A DNA stretch of 64,000 nt from Alteromonas genovensis. Lineage in GTDB: Bacteria > Pseudomonadota > Gammaproteobacteria > Enterobacterales > Alteromonadaceae. Shown one piece after another: positions 1-9,178 of the stretch (position 1 is its first letter; each line of letters starts with the position of its first letter). A program made the position numbers and the translations under genes. The notes beneath the pieces are model-generated. The model had not been told where the DNA came from. It did not search any database and worked only from the letters and a program-made list of their open reading frames with translations. The DNA lies in NCBI RefSeq assembly GCF_010500895.1, contig NZ_JAAAWO010000002.1, forward strand, positions 1 to 64,000, given 5' to 3'.

Positions 1-129
1 AAGCACAACGTGCTCTGAATTTGAGACCAAGGAAGTGCCTTGGTTACAAACAACCTGAAGTTGTATTTAATCAATTACGCGGAGCGGCCTAATTTAGTGA
101 GTGGTGCACTTCGAACTTGAATTCGCGGC
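1..129 (+). mobile_element. Right end of an IS30-family insertion sequence (transposase C-terminus)
   Basis: Positions 3-92 read, in frame and ending in TAA, as the last 29 residues of a transposase; the segment LNLRPRKCLGYKQPEVVF is the typical C-terminal signature of IS30-family DDE transposases. The 30-odd bases after the stop, containing TGGTGCACTTCGAACTTGAA, resemble the terminal inverted repeat of this family. The element therefore probably ends near 120-130, where the reading frame of the following sensor kinase begins. The exact boundary and target duplication cannot be fixed because the left end is outside the window. Confidence 0.72.
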
Positions 130-1238
130 CATATTTCCTGAAAGTCAGCTTACCCCAAATACTCTGCTTAAAGATGTGACTATTCCTGTGTGGTACTAGC
201 GCCCTACATCGGCTCGTTTTGCCATACTCATCACGTTGCCAGATGGTGAACCCCGCTTTGTCTCTCAGGTATTTTCGGCTCCGCCTAAAAACGAAGCTGG
301 TGGGACTAAAGTTAATCACGTGGTTTACAACATCGTTATCGGTGTTGTGGCGCTTATCAGTTTAGGAGTGGCATTGTTGTTTCTTATGCGCAGTGTGTCT
401 CGTCCTGTAGAGTCACTTCAGCGTTGGGCGGCAGACTTAGATGAAGCTAAATTAGATGCGCCTATTTCTACTTTTCGCTACAAAGAGCTCGATGCGCTTG
501 CCCACATTATTCATACCAGCTTGAAAGATGTACGCGACACCCTGAATCGTGAGCGAGAGTTCGTCAATCATGCCAGCCATGAATTGCGAACGCCTATTGC
601 CGTTGTGCGCAGCAGTTTAGCCCTAATGCATAGGGTAACAACGCCATGCAACTCAAAGGCAACTAATGCAGCGCATCGATCATGCTTCTAAAACTATGGC
701 TGATTTAACTGAGATTTTACTATGGCTTGGTCGAGATAACCAAGACAGCCTGCCGATAGAACAAGTCAATGTAGAAGCAATGGTTTCTACATTAGCGCAA
801 GATTTAAAGTATTTACGTAAAGGTAAGGATGTCTCGGTAACGTTAGCCCTTGAGGCGTGTGAGCTGTTTTTACCAAAAACGGCTAGTGAGATTGTCATTG
901 GCAACATAGTTCGCAATGCCTATCAACACACCCAATGTGGCAGTGTGGCGATTTCGCTACGTGATAATCAACTTGAAGTTGTCAATGAAGAGCAAAAAGA
1001 GGAAGATCAAAAAGAAAACGAGCAAGATGCCTCTAAAGCCCTCGCTACTGCTAATTTACCAGGCAACGCTACTGGTGCAGAAAGAAACGTTAACGTCAAC
1101 AATAGTGAAGAATCAGCCAGCGGCTTTGGCATTGGATTAAAATTGCTAGATAAGCTTACTGGCAAGTTGACTTGGGCTTATCAACAGCGCACAACAAGTA
1201 ACGGAGTATTGGTGACGCTAGTACTCGAAACGCATTAA
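130..1238 (+). pseudogene. Disrupted sensor histidine kinase
   Basis: This was a membrane histidine kinase. Visible parts are the end of a periplasmic sensor region (to about 310), one membrane segment (about 313-390), a HAMP-like linker, the dimerisation/H-box HASHELRTP near 575, and an ATPase domain with N-box NIVRNAYQHT near 905 and G-box GFGIGLKLL near 1125. Three lesions are seen. The first membrane segment and N-terminus are missing and replaced by the IS30 end. An in-frame TAG lies at 197-199. A frameshift between about 638 and 660 separates the H-box half (frame of 236) from the ATPase half (frame of 666). The cytochrome b561 gene follows 22 bp downstream, so the pair was probably one operon. 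The kinase is very likely inactive. Confidence 0.85.
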
Positions 1239-1260
1239 TAACACACACAAAAGGAAGACA

Positions 1261-1821
1261 ATGAAGCACGACACGCAAAACAAATTAGCCCCAACCACAA
1301 TAGTATTGCATTGGCTGGTAGGCATAACCATTATTGGGCTTTTAGCATCAGGTGTTTACATGGCGGAAAACGGTGTATACACCCTGTTTCCATGGCACAA
1401 AGCGTTTGGTTTTCTAATCTTATTCGTTGCGCTAGCTCGGGTGTTTTGGCGATTTAAAAATGGCTGGCCGTCAGCGGCGGGAAATTACACCGCTCTTGAA
1501 CACCGCCTTGCCCACGTGGTTCATTGGGTGCTTATTGGCGCAACACTGTTAATGCCAATTTCAGGGCTAATGGGCTCTGTGCTAGGTGGTCATGGTCTTG
1601 ATGTGTTTGGCATTGAAGTGTTTGCACAAAACTTTAGCGTAGAAGACCCAGAGAAAACCCTGCCGATTAATTATGAATTATCGAAGCTTGGCAGTGCTGT
1701 TCACTTCTACTTAGGATATGTGGTAATTGGCGCGCTGGTTTTACATATTGTTGGCGCATTAAAACATCATATTATCGACAAAGACGGCACGCTGCGCCGG
1801 ATGCTTGGTAAACAGATTTAA
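1261..1821 (+). CDS. Cytochrome b561 family protein
   Basis: A 186-residue inner-membrane di-haem protein of the bacterial cytochrome b561 (CybB-like) family, which passes electrons from quinol to partner redox proteins. Four membrane helices are visible (about residues 15-32, 45-62, 85-105, 145-168). Conserved histidines for haem sit in VLHWLVG (helix 1), PWHKAFG (helix 2), VHWVLIG (helix 3) and VLHIVGALKHH (helix 4). AGGAAG lies just before the ATG. It follows the broken kinase by 22 bp and may have been co-transcribed with it, so its expression may now depend on the IS or another promoter. Confidence 0.9.
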   Translation: MKHDTQNKLAPTTIVLHWLVGITIIGLLASGVYMAENGVYTLFPWHKAFGFLILFVALARVFWRFKNGWPSAAGNYTALEHRLAHVVHWVLIGATLLMPISGLMGSVLGGHGLDVFGIEVFAQNFSVEDPEKTLPINYELSKLGSAVHFYLGYVVIGALVLHIVGALKHHIIDKDGTLRRMLGKQI

Positions 1822-1850
1822 GCAGTAATGAGTTAAAAGGAAAATGAATA

Positions 1851-1929
1851 AAACGAGCGGCGTACTTGCTCTATAAATAGCTACTATGTAAATAGTTACT
1901 ATATAATTAGTTGCTACGCCCACTCGTTT
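1851..1929. repeat. Long imperfect inverted repeat enclosing three 15-bp tandem units
   Basis: Arms at 1851-1864 and 1915-1929 (AAACGAG and CTCGTTT outside, GGCGTA and TACGCC inside) can pair. Between them are three adjacent 15-bp units: AAATAGCTACTATGT, AAATAGTTACTATAT and AATTAGTTGCTACGC. The first two match at 13 of 15 positions. The structure lies between convergent genes (cytochrome b561 and ilvE), where a bidirectional terminator would be expected, but it has no uninterrupted T-run. Confidence 0.55.
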
Positions 1930-1952
1930 CCACTTTGAAAATGGAAATTTGC

Positions 1953-2957
1953 TTATTCCGGATTAATTTTTACTAACCAGTTATGCGTATCTTCTGCCTT
2001 GCCCCACTGAATGTCGTTCAGCGCTTGACGAAGCTTCATAGTAACTGGGCCTGCCTCGCCGTTACCTACTTGATACTCTTTTTCGTTGTGAATAAGCGTG
2101 CCCACAGGCGTTAGCACTGCCGCTGTACCAGATAGAGCAGCCTCTGCGCCAGGCTTGGCTGCACGCTCTAGCAGCTCACTCACCGTAAGCTCTCTTTCGC
2201 TTACCGTCATGCCATGGTCTTTTGCTAGTTGTAGAACTGTCGCGCGAGTTACACCGTGCAGGAAGCTAGAATCTAGGCCTTTGGTGATGATTTCGTTGCC
2301 ATCAATAAGTAAGAAATTTGCCGCGCCAGTTTCCTGTACGTCACCATTTGGGCAAAACAGAATTTGATCGGCCTGCACTTCTTCTCTCGCTTTTAGGATA
2401 GGCGGTAATGCACTGGCGTAGTTACCACCACTTTTTACCATACCCATGTGCGGCGCACAGCGCATGCCCGTTTCGTCTAGCAAAAGACGAAGCGGCTTTA
2501 AACCACCGGCAAAATAATCACCAACGGGTGATAACAGCACGTATAGCATTGATGTGGCCGACGGTGCGGCTGCTTTCCCAATAGACGCTTCAGTACCTAC
2601 ATGCGTTGGACGAATATACATTGAACCAGGAGGCTCTGGCACCTCCAAGCTGTACTTCGATACCACGTCGATAATCATTGCTTCTACTTGCGCTTTATCT
2701 ATTTCAGGCAAGTTGAGTAAACGACTGCTTTGTGCAAAGCGTTCGATATTTTTGTCCATACGAAAAATGTTAATACTGCCATCTTCGTGCTTAAACGCCT
2801 TAAGACCCTCAAAACATGTGCTCGAGTAGTGAAGAACATGCGCGCCAGGATGCATTTGTATGGCGCCTGAACTGACAAACTCAGTCTCAGACCATGCGTC
2901 GTTTTCAAAGCGGGTAAGCGCCATTTCAGGCATGAATACGGTACCGAATACGGCCAT
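1953..2957 (-). CDS. ilvE: Branched-chain amino acid aminotransferase
   Basis: PLP-dependent fold-type IV transaminase that interconverts leucine, isoleucine and valine with their 2-oxo acids. The pyridoxal lysine is in MVKSGGNYAS, and a cofactor-loop motif VQETGAANFLL follows. An upstream in-frame start would add 27 residues, but ATG at 2957 is preceded by AGGAAA at good spacing and gives MAVFGTVFMPEM, so that start is chosen (334 residues). The closer resemblance is to the eukaryote-like (type II) branch of BCATs; the symbol is assigned on function. It lies downstream of a terminator hairpin and is probably monocistronic. Confidence 0.9.
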   Translation of the reverse strand: MAVFGTVFMPEMALTRFENDAWSETEFVSSGAIQMHPGAHVLHYSSTCFEGLKAFKHEDGSINIFRMDKNIERFAQSSRLLNLPEIDKAQVEAMIIDVVSKYSLEVPEPPGSMYIRPTHVGTEASIGKAAAPSATSMLYVLLSPVGDYFAGGLKPLRLLLDETGMRCAPHMGMVKSGGNYASALPPILKAREEVQADQILFCPNGDVQETGAANFLLIDGNEIITKGLDSSFLHGVTRATVLQLAKDHGMTVSERELTVSELLERAAKPGAEAALSGTAAVLTPVGTLIHNEKEYQVGNGEAGPVTMKLRQALNDIQWGKAEDTHNWLVKINPE

Positions 2958-3100
2958 TGGGGTTTCCTGTTTATGTGTTCTCAAAAATACTGCGGTGAGT
3001 TTATCAAAAATTACCCTGTTTGCTAAAAGAATGTGCAAAAGGAAATAATCTTTGTGATGCCAAATGTAAACTTAAGAGAGTCGTTGAGCTTTCTCGACAC

Positions 3101-3138
3101 AAAGAAAAGGCCCTATGCTTTTATGCTGCTAGGGCCTT
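3101..3138 (-). terminator. Rho-independent terminator of the M16 protease gene
   Basis: On the minus strand the stem AAGGCCCTA (3130-3138 read in reverse, pairing with 3107-3115) is followed by a T-rich tail CCTTTTCTTTG. A second hairpin at 3178-3208 (AAGCCG...CGGCTT) lies closer to the stop of the protease gene. Together they separate that gene from ilvE. Confidence 0.7.
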
Positions 3139-3258
3139 ACGATGCTGGCACTTTTTATACCAGCGCTTAAAATGCTGAAGCCGAAGGGCACACTGCAGCC
3201 TCCGGCTTATTCTCAGTATTACCGTGTATTTAGGCTGTCTAAAGCGTACTAAAGTGCA

Positions 3259-6126
3259 CTAGAGTTTTCTGCCGTGAATATCCAGTTCTACCAGAGGCGA
3301 GTCTAAAGACGCCGCGAATGCAGCAACCTTTTCTCGCTGAGTATTACCGTCGCCCGCAATAACATAAATCATGGCTGGCTCCTGCATATACTGCTCGATA
3401 ACCCGGTGCACCTCATCTAAGTTGGCATTTAGTGCATAGTTTTGCTGTAGCTCTACGTAATTAGAGGGGCGGTTGTATTCACTGATTTCCTCTAGCATAC
3501 GTAGCTTGCTTCCCAAGGTTTCAAACGCTCGCGCATTGCCTTTAATCACCATGTTTTGCATGACAGACAAATCTTTCTCGTTAAAGGTGTCTTTGTAATC
3601 ACCCACAAGACGTTTAAATTCCTCTAACGATTCTTTAGTTACATTGCTTCTCACCTGCGAACTTGCAATAAATGCTGAATGATAAGGGCCACCTCTCACA
3701 TATGAATATGCGCCGTAGGTGTAGCCTTTCTCTATTCTCAATGTTTGGGCTAAACGCCCGCTAATGCCACCGCCCAGAGATGTGTTGGCATATTCAATGG
3801 GATAAATATCGTCGTTTTGTGCATTTGGAAGCAGCTTGCCCATATAGATAACAGATTGCTTTGCATCTGGAATATCAATAAAGAATACGCGGCTATCTTT
3901 CGACGTAGTGGCAGGTTTTAGGTTAGGCAGCGAAGCCGTTGCGCCAGACCAATCGCTGAATGAGGAGAGCGCGGCAATTACCGACGCTTTATCTACCGCA
4001 CCAACACTGTGGTATTGGCTACCTTGTGGCTTGATGTTGGTTGCGTAAAAGGCTTCAACATCTTCCAGCGTAATACTTTCTATACTGGTGAGCGTTCCAC
4101 CTGTGGCAACGCCTAATGGGTGGTTATCGCCGTAAAGTTTGGTAGAGAACACGTTGAATGCTGTGCGCGATGGGTTACTTAAACTCTGCTTGATGTTCGT
4201 CAGTTGAGCTTGTTTTATTCTATCAAAATCAGCTTGTTTAAAGGCAGGCATGGTGAGCATTTCAGAGACCAACGCCATTGTCTTGCGGTAGTTTTTAGCG
4301 AGCACACTTCCTCGAAGCGTAATATCGTACTTCGATGCACTTACGTTAACCGACGCACCAAGTAGGCCAAGCGCTTGTTCAAACTCTGCCGCCGTTCTTT
4401 TTTCAGTACCCTCAAATAACATATCGGCAAGTAGTGCTGATGTGCCCTCTTTACCGCTTGCGTCTAACAGCTGGCCCCCTGGAAAGCGCATGCTGAAATT
4501 CACCAATGGCAGCTCGGTATCTTCAATACCATACGCATTAATACCTAACTCGGTAGTATGCTGCCACACATCGGGTACGTTAATAGCAGGTAAGTCTGTT
4601 AGTGCGGGTTCACTGCGATCGTTGTTCGTCTTTGTGCGTTTGAATACGACGTTATCCGACTCGTTAAACTCCTTTTCCGCCCCTTCAATAATTTGCTCTT
4701 CAACCACATTTGCCTTGGTGGCGTTGTCCATAGCAAGTTGAACTTCGCCTTTAGGAACGAAGTTGGTAATAACGGCGGGCTTGTTTAGTACATACTTGCT
4801 AAATACACGCATGATATCTTCGGTAGTCACACTGTTAATCTGTGCAATTTCAGTAGTATAAAAATCAGGAGATTGTGCATATTCATTGTATATTCCAAGC
4901 TGAAGGGACTTGTTAAGGATGCTTTCAAACTGTTCATAAAACGCGGTTTCGGTTTGCGCGCGTATGCGAGTCAGCTGAGCATCGGTAACGCCTTTCTCTT
5001 TGAAAGTGGCTAAACCTTGTTCAATAAGGGCATGGACTTCATCTAACGGTTGGCCTGAATTTGCCCGTACTCGCAGTGTGAACGTTCCAGCAACTTCTTG
5101 CGCAGAGTGATAAGCAGAAACATTTGGAGCCACTTGCTTTTCAGTCACGAGTAACTGGTATAGCGGTGTGTCTTTAGACCCTGCCAGTAATTCGCCAAGC
5201 ATATCAAGGGCGTATGCATCAGGGTGATATTGCTCAACAGTAGGTAGCGTAATTCTAATTTCAGGAAGGCGCGCAAAATTATCTTCATGTACCAGAGTAA
5301 TATCGCTGTCTAATGACACTGGCATAGGCTCTATCGGAGCCACCGACTTGCCGGCATCAATTTCGCCAAACCAATAAGCCACTTTTTCTTTTGTTGCTTC
5401 AATGTCGATATCACCGGCAATCACTAGCGTTACGTTCGATGGGGTATAAAACTCGTTATAAAAGCCTTTTACATCATCTAGTGTCGCCGCCTGTAAGTCT
5501 TCTAGGTCGCCAATCACCGTCCAGCTGTAAGGGTGTCCAGCGGGGTAAAGCGCTTTGCGAATAACGTGGTCGGTATGGCCGTAAGGGCGGTTATCCACAC
5601 GCTGACGCTTTTCATTTTTTACTACCTGCTTCTCGCGCTCAAGAGTCGGCTCGGTAACCGTATTGATCATAAAGCCTAAACGGTCTGAGTCTATCCAAAG
5701 TAGTTTATCAAACGCATCTTTTGGCACCACTTCGTAGTAAATAGTACCGTCACTCCAGGTTCCTCCATTTCGACTACCACCTAATTCAGGGATCATTTTG
5801 CGATTGGCGCCTTTAGGTACATTTTCAGAATCGTTAAAGGCCATGTGCTCAAAGAAGTGGGCAAAACCTGTTCTACCGGGCTTTTCTCTGTTTGAGCCTA
5901 CGTGCACCACAGTGGCAAGGGATACAATAGGGTCAGATTTATCTTCATGTAGAATTACGGTTAAGCCGTTGTCTAACTGATATTTCTCGTAATCGATTTT
6001 AAGACCTGCTTCTTCGGCCTTCGTTTCTTTTTTTGCGATATCTTTAGAGGATGGCGCTGTAGGGGCACATGCGGTTACCGCCGTTGCCAAAGCAAAAATA
6101 CCAAAGAGGTAAGTGCCTGCTTTCAT
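3259..6126 (-). CDS. M16 family (pitrilysin-like) zinc protease, lipoprotein
   Basis: A 955-residue tandem-domain M16 metalloprotease. The signal sequence ends in lipobox TAC with Cys20, so it should be a lipoprotein in the periplasm. The inverted zinc motif HFFEH is at residues 90-94, and the downstream acidic ligand region is in VVKNEKRQR. The second half (from about residue 510) repeats the fold without an HxxEH motif, as is usual for the inactive domain that closes over peptide substrates. ATG at 6126 has AGGA eight bases upstream. Probable role is degradation of small peptides or damaged polypeptides in the cell envelope; the substrate is unknown. Confidence 0.92.
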   Translation of the reverse strand: MKAGTYLFGIFALATAVTACAPTAPSSKDIAKKETKAEEAGLKIDYEKYQLDNGLTVILHEDKSDPIVSLATVVHVGSNREKPGRTGFAHFFEHMAFNDSENVPKGANRKMIPELGGSRNGGTWSDGTIYYEVVPKDAFDKLLWIDSDRLGFMINTVTEPTLEREKQVVKNEKRQRVDNRPYGHTDHVIRKALYPAGHPYSWTVIGDLEDLQAATLDDVKGFYNEFYTPSNVTLVIAGDIDIEATKEKVAYWFGEIDAGKSVAPIEPMPVSLDSDITLVHEDNFARLPEIRITLPTVEQYHPDAYALDMLGELLAGSKDTPLYQLLVTEKQVAPNVSAYHSAQEVAGTFTLRVRANSGQPLDEVHALIEQGLATFKEKGVTDAQLTRIRAQTETAFYEQFESILNKSLQLGIYNEYAQSPDFYTTEIAQINSVTTEDIMRVFSKYVLNKPAVITNFVPKGEVQLAMDNATKANVVEEQIIEGAEKEFNESDNVVFKRTKTNNDRSEPALTDLPAINVPDVWQHTTELGINAYGIEDTELPLVNFSMRFPGGQLLDASGKEGTSALLADMLFEGTEKRTAAEFEQALGLLGASVNVSASKYDITLRGSVLAKNYRKTMALVSEMLTMPAFKQADFDRIKQAQLTNIKQSLSNPSRTAFNVFSTKLYGDNHPLGVATGGTLTSIESITLEDVEAFYATNIKPQGSQYHSVGAVDKASVIAALSSFSDWSGATASLPNLKPATTSKDSRVFFIDIPDAKQSVIYMGKLLPNAQNDDIYPIEYANTSLGGGISGRLAQTLRIEKGYTYGAYSYVRGGPYHSAFIASSQVRSNVTKESLEEFKRLVGDYKDTFNEKDLSVMQNMVIKGNARAFETLGSKLRMLEEISEYNRPSNYVELQQNYALNANLDEVHRVIEQYMQEPAMIYVIAGDGNTQREKVAAFAASLDSPLVELDIHGRKL

Positions 6127-6398
6127 GGAGTAAATCCTTTTTTTAAGTGGATGCTAATCGCTCTACAATAGTAATTATTGGTGATGGGTACAAGTTGCTG
6201 GTGGTTTTAGAACTAGGCGAAAGTGCTTTTTTTGTAAAGTACAACTGACTGCATAAGTACAACAGCCAGCACCGTGTACCGACTAACTCTTATGATTGCC
6301 TATCCACCTAAGTTATTCGCGTGCGGCTTTTCTTAGTGCTAGCGTAAGGTTATAAGCAAACGCTATTACTAAATATAATTACACGGAGAATGGTTACT

Positions 6399-7517
6399 GT
6401 GACAACATCAAAACAACTACTAACAAAAATTACTTCGCAAGGTCAGCTAGAAATTAACCTCGTTGACTCGGATATTCCTGAGCCAAAAGCGCACCAGGTT
6501 GTTGTTAAAATTGAAGCCACACCTATCAACCCGTCTGATATGTGGCCCATGTTTGGCCCAGCAAATTTGAATGAAGCGACCTTCAATGCAGACAACGGGC
6601 AGCTAACGGCACCCGTGCATCCTGGTTTACTACCTCGTATAAAATCCCGCTTAGACATGTCATTGCCTATCGGTAATGAAGGTGCTGGCGTAGTGGTAGC
6701 TGCCGGTGAAAGTGAAGCGGCGCAGTCTATGTTGGGTAAAACAGTAGCAGTGCTCTCGGGGGCGTGTTTTGCGCAGTACTGCTGCGTTCCGGTTCAAGCG
6801 TGTATCGTTCATAAAGAAGAAACTACGCCACAGCAAGCCGCGTCTTCATTTGTTAATCCGCTAACTGCATTGGGTATGGTAGAAACTATGCGCATGGAAG
6901 GTCATAGCGCATTAGTGCATACAGCCGCGGCCTCTAACTTAGGTATTATGCTAAACAAAATTTGTATTGCCGAAGGCGTGCCCTTGGTCAATATAGTACG
7001 TAAGCAGTCTCAGGCAGATTTACTCACTGAGATTGGCGCGAAATACGTGTGCAATTCGTCAAGCGATAGCTTTAAGAAAGACCTCTACAAAGCCATTGAA
7101 GAAACCGGTGCCACATTGGCCTTTGATGCCATAGGTGGGGGCGAGTTGGTTAGCGACATTCTAACGGCAATGGAGGCGGTTGGAAGCAAAGACGCGGAAG
7201 GTTTTAATACCTATGGCTCAGATGCCAACAAACAAGTGTATATTTACGGTGGCCTAGACTTCTCACCTACTATATTAAACCGTGCCTACGGCATGACTTG
7301 GGGAATTGGCGGGTGGCTATTAATGCGCTTCTTAGGCAAGCTAGCCCCTGAAAAAGTGGGTGCGCTACATCAACGCGTGGCCAATGAAATTAACACCACG
7401 TTTAAAAGCGACTTTACTGATGTATTAAGCTTAGAAGAGGCATTGCAGCCTGAAAGAATAGCTCAATATAATGCAAAGAAAACCGGCGAGAAGTATTTAA
7501 TTAACCCTCAGAAATAG
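6399..7517 (+). CDS. Zinc-type alcohol dehydrogenase-like / quinone oxidoreductase (MDR superfamily)
   Basis: Medium-chain dehydrogenase/reductase of about 372 residues. The N-terminal GroES-like half has PINPSDMWPMFGP and GNEGAGVVV; the C-terminal Rossmann half contains HTAAASNLG and FDAIGGGEL. Catalytic-zinc cysteines typical of alcohol dehydrogenases are not evident, which favours an NAD(P)H:quinone or enoyl reductase role. An in-frame ATG at 6390 sits only two bases after GGAG, whereas GTG at 6399 has proper spacing and is preferred. It is transcribed alone and ends in a strong terminator at 7571-7606. Confidence 0.85.
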   Translation: MTTSKQLLTKITSQGQLEINLVDSDIPEPKAHQVVVKIEATPINPSDMWPMFGPANLNEATFNADNGQLTAPVHPGLLPRIKSRLDMSLPIGNEGAGVVVAAGESEAAQSMLGKTVAVLSGACFAQYCCVPVQACIVHKEETTPQQAASSFVNPLTALGMVETMRMEGHSALVHTAAASNLGIMLNKICIAEGVPLVNIVRKQSQADLLTEIGAKYVCNSSSDSFKKDLYKAIEETGATLAFDAIGGGELVSDILTAMEAVGSKDAEGFNTYGSDANKQVYIYGGLDFSPTILNRAYGMTWGIGGWLLMRFLGKLAPEKVGALHQRVANEINTTFKSDFTDVLSLEEALQPERIAQYNAKKTGEKYLINPQK

Positions 7518-7570
7518 AGTTTGTTGATAAGGCTGACTTGAGTTTAGAAGAAGCCTGTTTTCGTAATACT

Positions 7571-7606
7571 AAAAAAGCCACCTCTTACTAAGAGGTGGCT
7601 TTTTAT
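7571..7606. terminator. Bidirectional rho-independent terminator
   Basis: A 10-bp perfect stem GCCACCTCTT / AAGAGGTGGC (7577-7586 and 7590-7599) is flanked by an A-run on the left and TTTTT on the right. It serves the MDR gene and can also work for the cyclophilin gene that ends at 7681 on the other strand. Confidence 0.93.
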
Positions 7607-7612
7607 TTGGCC

Positions 7613-7670
7613 GCTAAATGCTTTTTTATAGCTAAAGGCTCTACAGTAGCGCTAAAGGCTTTGTAACAGC
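7613..7670. repeat. Three diverged tandem units of 18-20 bp
   Basis: Units begin GCTAAATGCT (7613), GCTAAAGGCT (7631) and GCTAAAGGCT (7651). The last two 20-bp units agree at 15 positions. The array lies just past the cyclophilin gene's stop codon, in the gap between convergent genes. Confidence 0.45.
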
Positions 7671-7680
7671 AGCTAGAAGT

Positions 7681-8478
7681 TTATGAGCGTTTAAACTTAA
7701 CCCAGCGACAAACCAGCGCTAAACTAAGTAGGAAAAAGCCTAAGCTTCCTCCGCCAGACGAATTGTTACCAGAGCCTGGAACATCCGGAGTGGCTGCGTC
7801 TATCAACGTATTTTCAACAGGAACGATATCTGGGTTGGTCACCGTTGCGCTATCTGTCACTACTACGTCAGTAATAATCACCAAGTTGTCGCCTGTTACT
7901 TCAACATCATTATTCGCATCGGCGTTGGTATAGTCTTGCAGCGGAATAGAGTCCGCTGCGCCGCCTAAATTAAAACGTGGTAGGTCTTCAATAGCATCAA
8001 GCACTTCCATGCCATTACCTAACACTTGGCCAAACACGGTAAACCCGCCATTTTGCACATCTAGGTTTGCGCTGTTGTCAGATAGGTTAATAAACCATTG
8101 TGATGTGGCGCTATCTGGTGAACTGGCAAGCTTTGCCATTGCAATAGTGCCGCGAACGTTAGATAACGTTGGCTCATTAATAACAGGCGTTCCTGTTGGT
8201 ACGCTATCAAGAGGGAACATACCGTTATAAACAAAACCACCGCTTTGCGCGACAAAGCCTGGCTCTAAGCGGTGTATCACTGTGTTTGCATAAGCCCCTG
8301 AGTTTACATAGTCCAAAAAGTTCTCGACGCTTTCAGGAGTCTCTTCATCGAAAAGATTTATTTGTACGTTGCCTAGTGCGGTTCGTACCTCAACCACAGT
8401 GGCCTGTACTGTGCTCGCCATTATCAGACCTAGAACACCCATTACTCGTAAAGAGTTTGATTTAGCTAAAGTAAACAT
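7681..8478 (-). CDS. Secreted cyclophilin-type peptidyl-prolyl isomerase with GlyGly-CTERM tail
   Basis: A signal peptide (about residues 1-27, ending in QATVVEV) precedes a cyclophilin domain (about 28-190) with the family motifs VIHRLEPGFVAQSGG, SQWFINL and FTVFGQVLG. A linker follows, then a C-terminal sorting tail: SSGGGSLGFF, a hydrophobic helix and basic WVKFKRS. This is the GlyGly-CTERM architecture processed by rhombosortase and exported through type II secretion in gammaproteobacteria. It should therefore act in the envelope or at the cell surface. ATG 8478 is chosen; a TTG lies directly before it, and no clear ribosome site distinguishes the two. Confidence 0.88.
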   Translation of the reverse strand: MFTLAKSNSLRVMGVLGLIMASTVQATVVEVRTALGNVQINLFDEETPESVENFLDYVNSGAYANTVIHRLEPGFVAQSGGFVYNGMFPLDSVPTGTPVINEPTLSNVRGTIAMAKLASSPDSATSQWFINLSDNSANLDVQNGGFTVFGQVLGNGMEVLDAIEDLPRFNLGGAADSIPLQDYTNADANNDVEVTGDNLVIITDVVVTDSATVTNPDIVPVENTLIDAATPDVPGSGNNSSGGGSLGFFLLSLALVCRWVKFKRS

Positions 8479-8610
8479 CAATTTATACGCTTATAGAAAA
8501 AATGAGAGTCTGATTCTACGGTAGAAGCCGAAACGAATACAAATAAAGATGAATCCGCATTTTTTCTATTCAAACACTGTTGCCTAGTCGCTATTAATGT
8601 TGGCTTACTG

Positions 8611-8616
8611 TAGAAT
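8611..8616 (+). promoter_or_regulatory. Probable -10 element of rnpB
   Basis: TAGAAT lies seven bases before the first base of the RNase P RNA as judged by helix P1. No good -35 hexamer is present at 16-18 bp, so only the -10 is called. Confidence 0.5.
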
Positions 8617-8623
8617 GCGCCGC

Positions 8624-8971
8624 GGAGTTGGCCAGGCAATCGCCGCTTTCGCAAGAAAGGGGAGGAAAGTCCGGGCTCCACAGGGCAGGGTGCCAGATAA
8701 CGTCTGGGCGGCGCAAGCCGACGACAAGTGCAGCAGAGAGAAGACCGCCTAAGCATGTTTACATGCCGGTAAGGCTGAAAGGGTGCGGTAAGAGCGCACC
8801 GCACCTCTGGTAACAGAGTGTGGCGAGGTAAACTCCACCCGGAGCAAGACCAAATAGGATCCCTTAACGTGTGGCCCGCATGGGGATCGGGTAGGTTGCT
8901 TGAATCAGTGAGTAATTGCTGATCTAGAGGAATGGTTGCCCACGACAGAACCCGGCTTATCGGCCAACTCC
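8624..8971 (+). ncRNA. rnpB: RNase P RNA (class A)
   Basis: Catalytic RNA of RNase P, which trims the 5' leader of tRNA precursors. Diagnostic conserved blocks are present: GAGGAAAGTCCGGGCTCC near 8660, CAGGGCAGGGTGCCAG near 8682, AAACTCCACCCGGAGCAAGA near 8829, and ACAGAACCCGGCTTATCGGC near 8945. The ends pair to form P1 (GGAGTTGGCC at 8624-8633 with GGCCAACTCC at 8962-8971). Length of about 348 nt is close to other gammaproteobacterial RNAs. A few bases may be added at either end. Confidence 0.97.
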
Positions 8972-9178
8972 ACCTTTATTCGGTAAGCGAAGTTAGCACG
9001 TTGTTTGCCTCTTTAGTCGACACGTTCGATAGTCGGCAAGCTTGCCTTACTCGACGATAAAGCGATGAAACTTTTATTAGGCGCTTTTCGTACATGCTCT
9101 TCTTAAAAGCTCCTTTGCAAGGTAATAGCTAGTCAATAACTCGATGGCAAACATAGCCAAATAGCTGCTATCTGGCAG

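Noticed and set aside
8478-8813. Open frames on both strands over the RNase P RNA gene
   Set aside because: The conserved RNase P RNA blocks explain the sequence; the peptides are arginine- and proline-rich by-products of GC-rich RNA.
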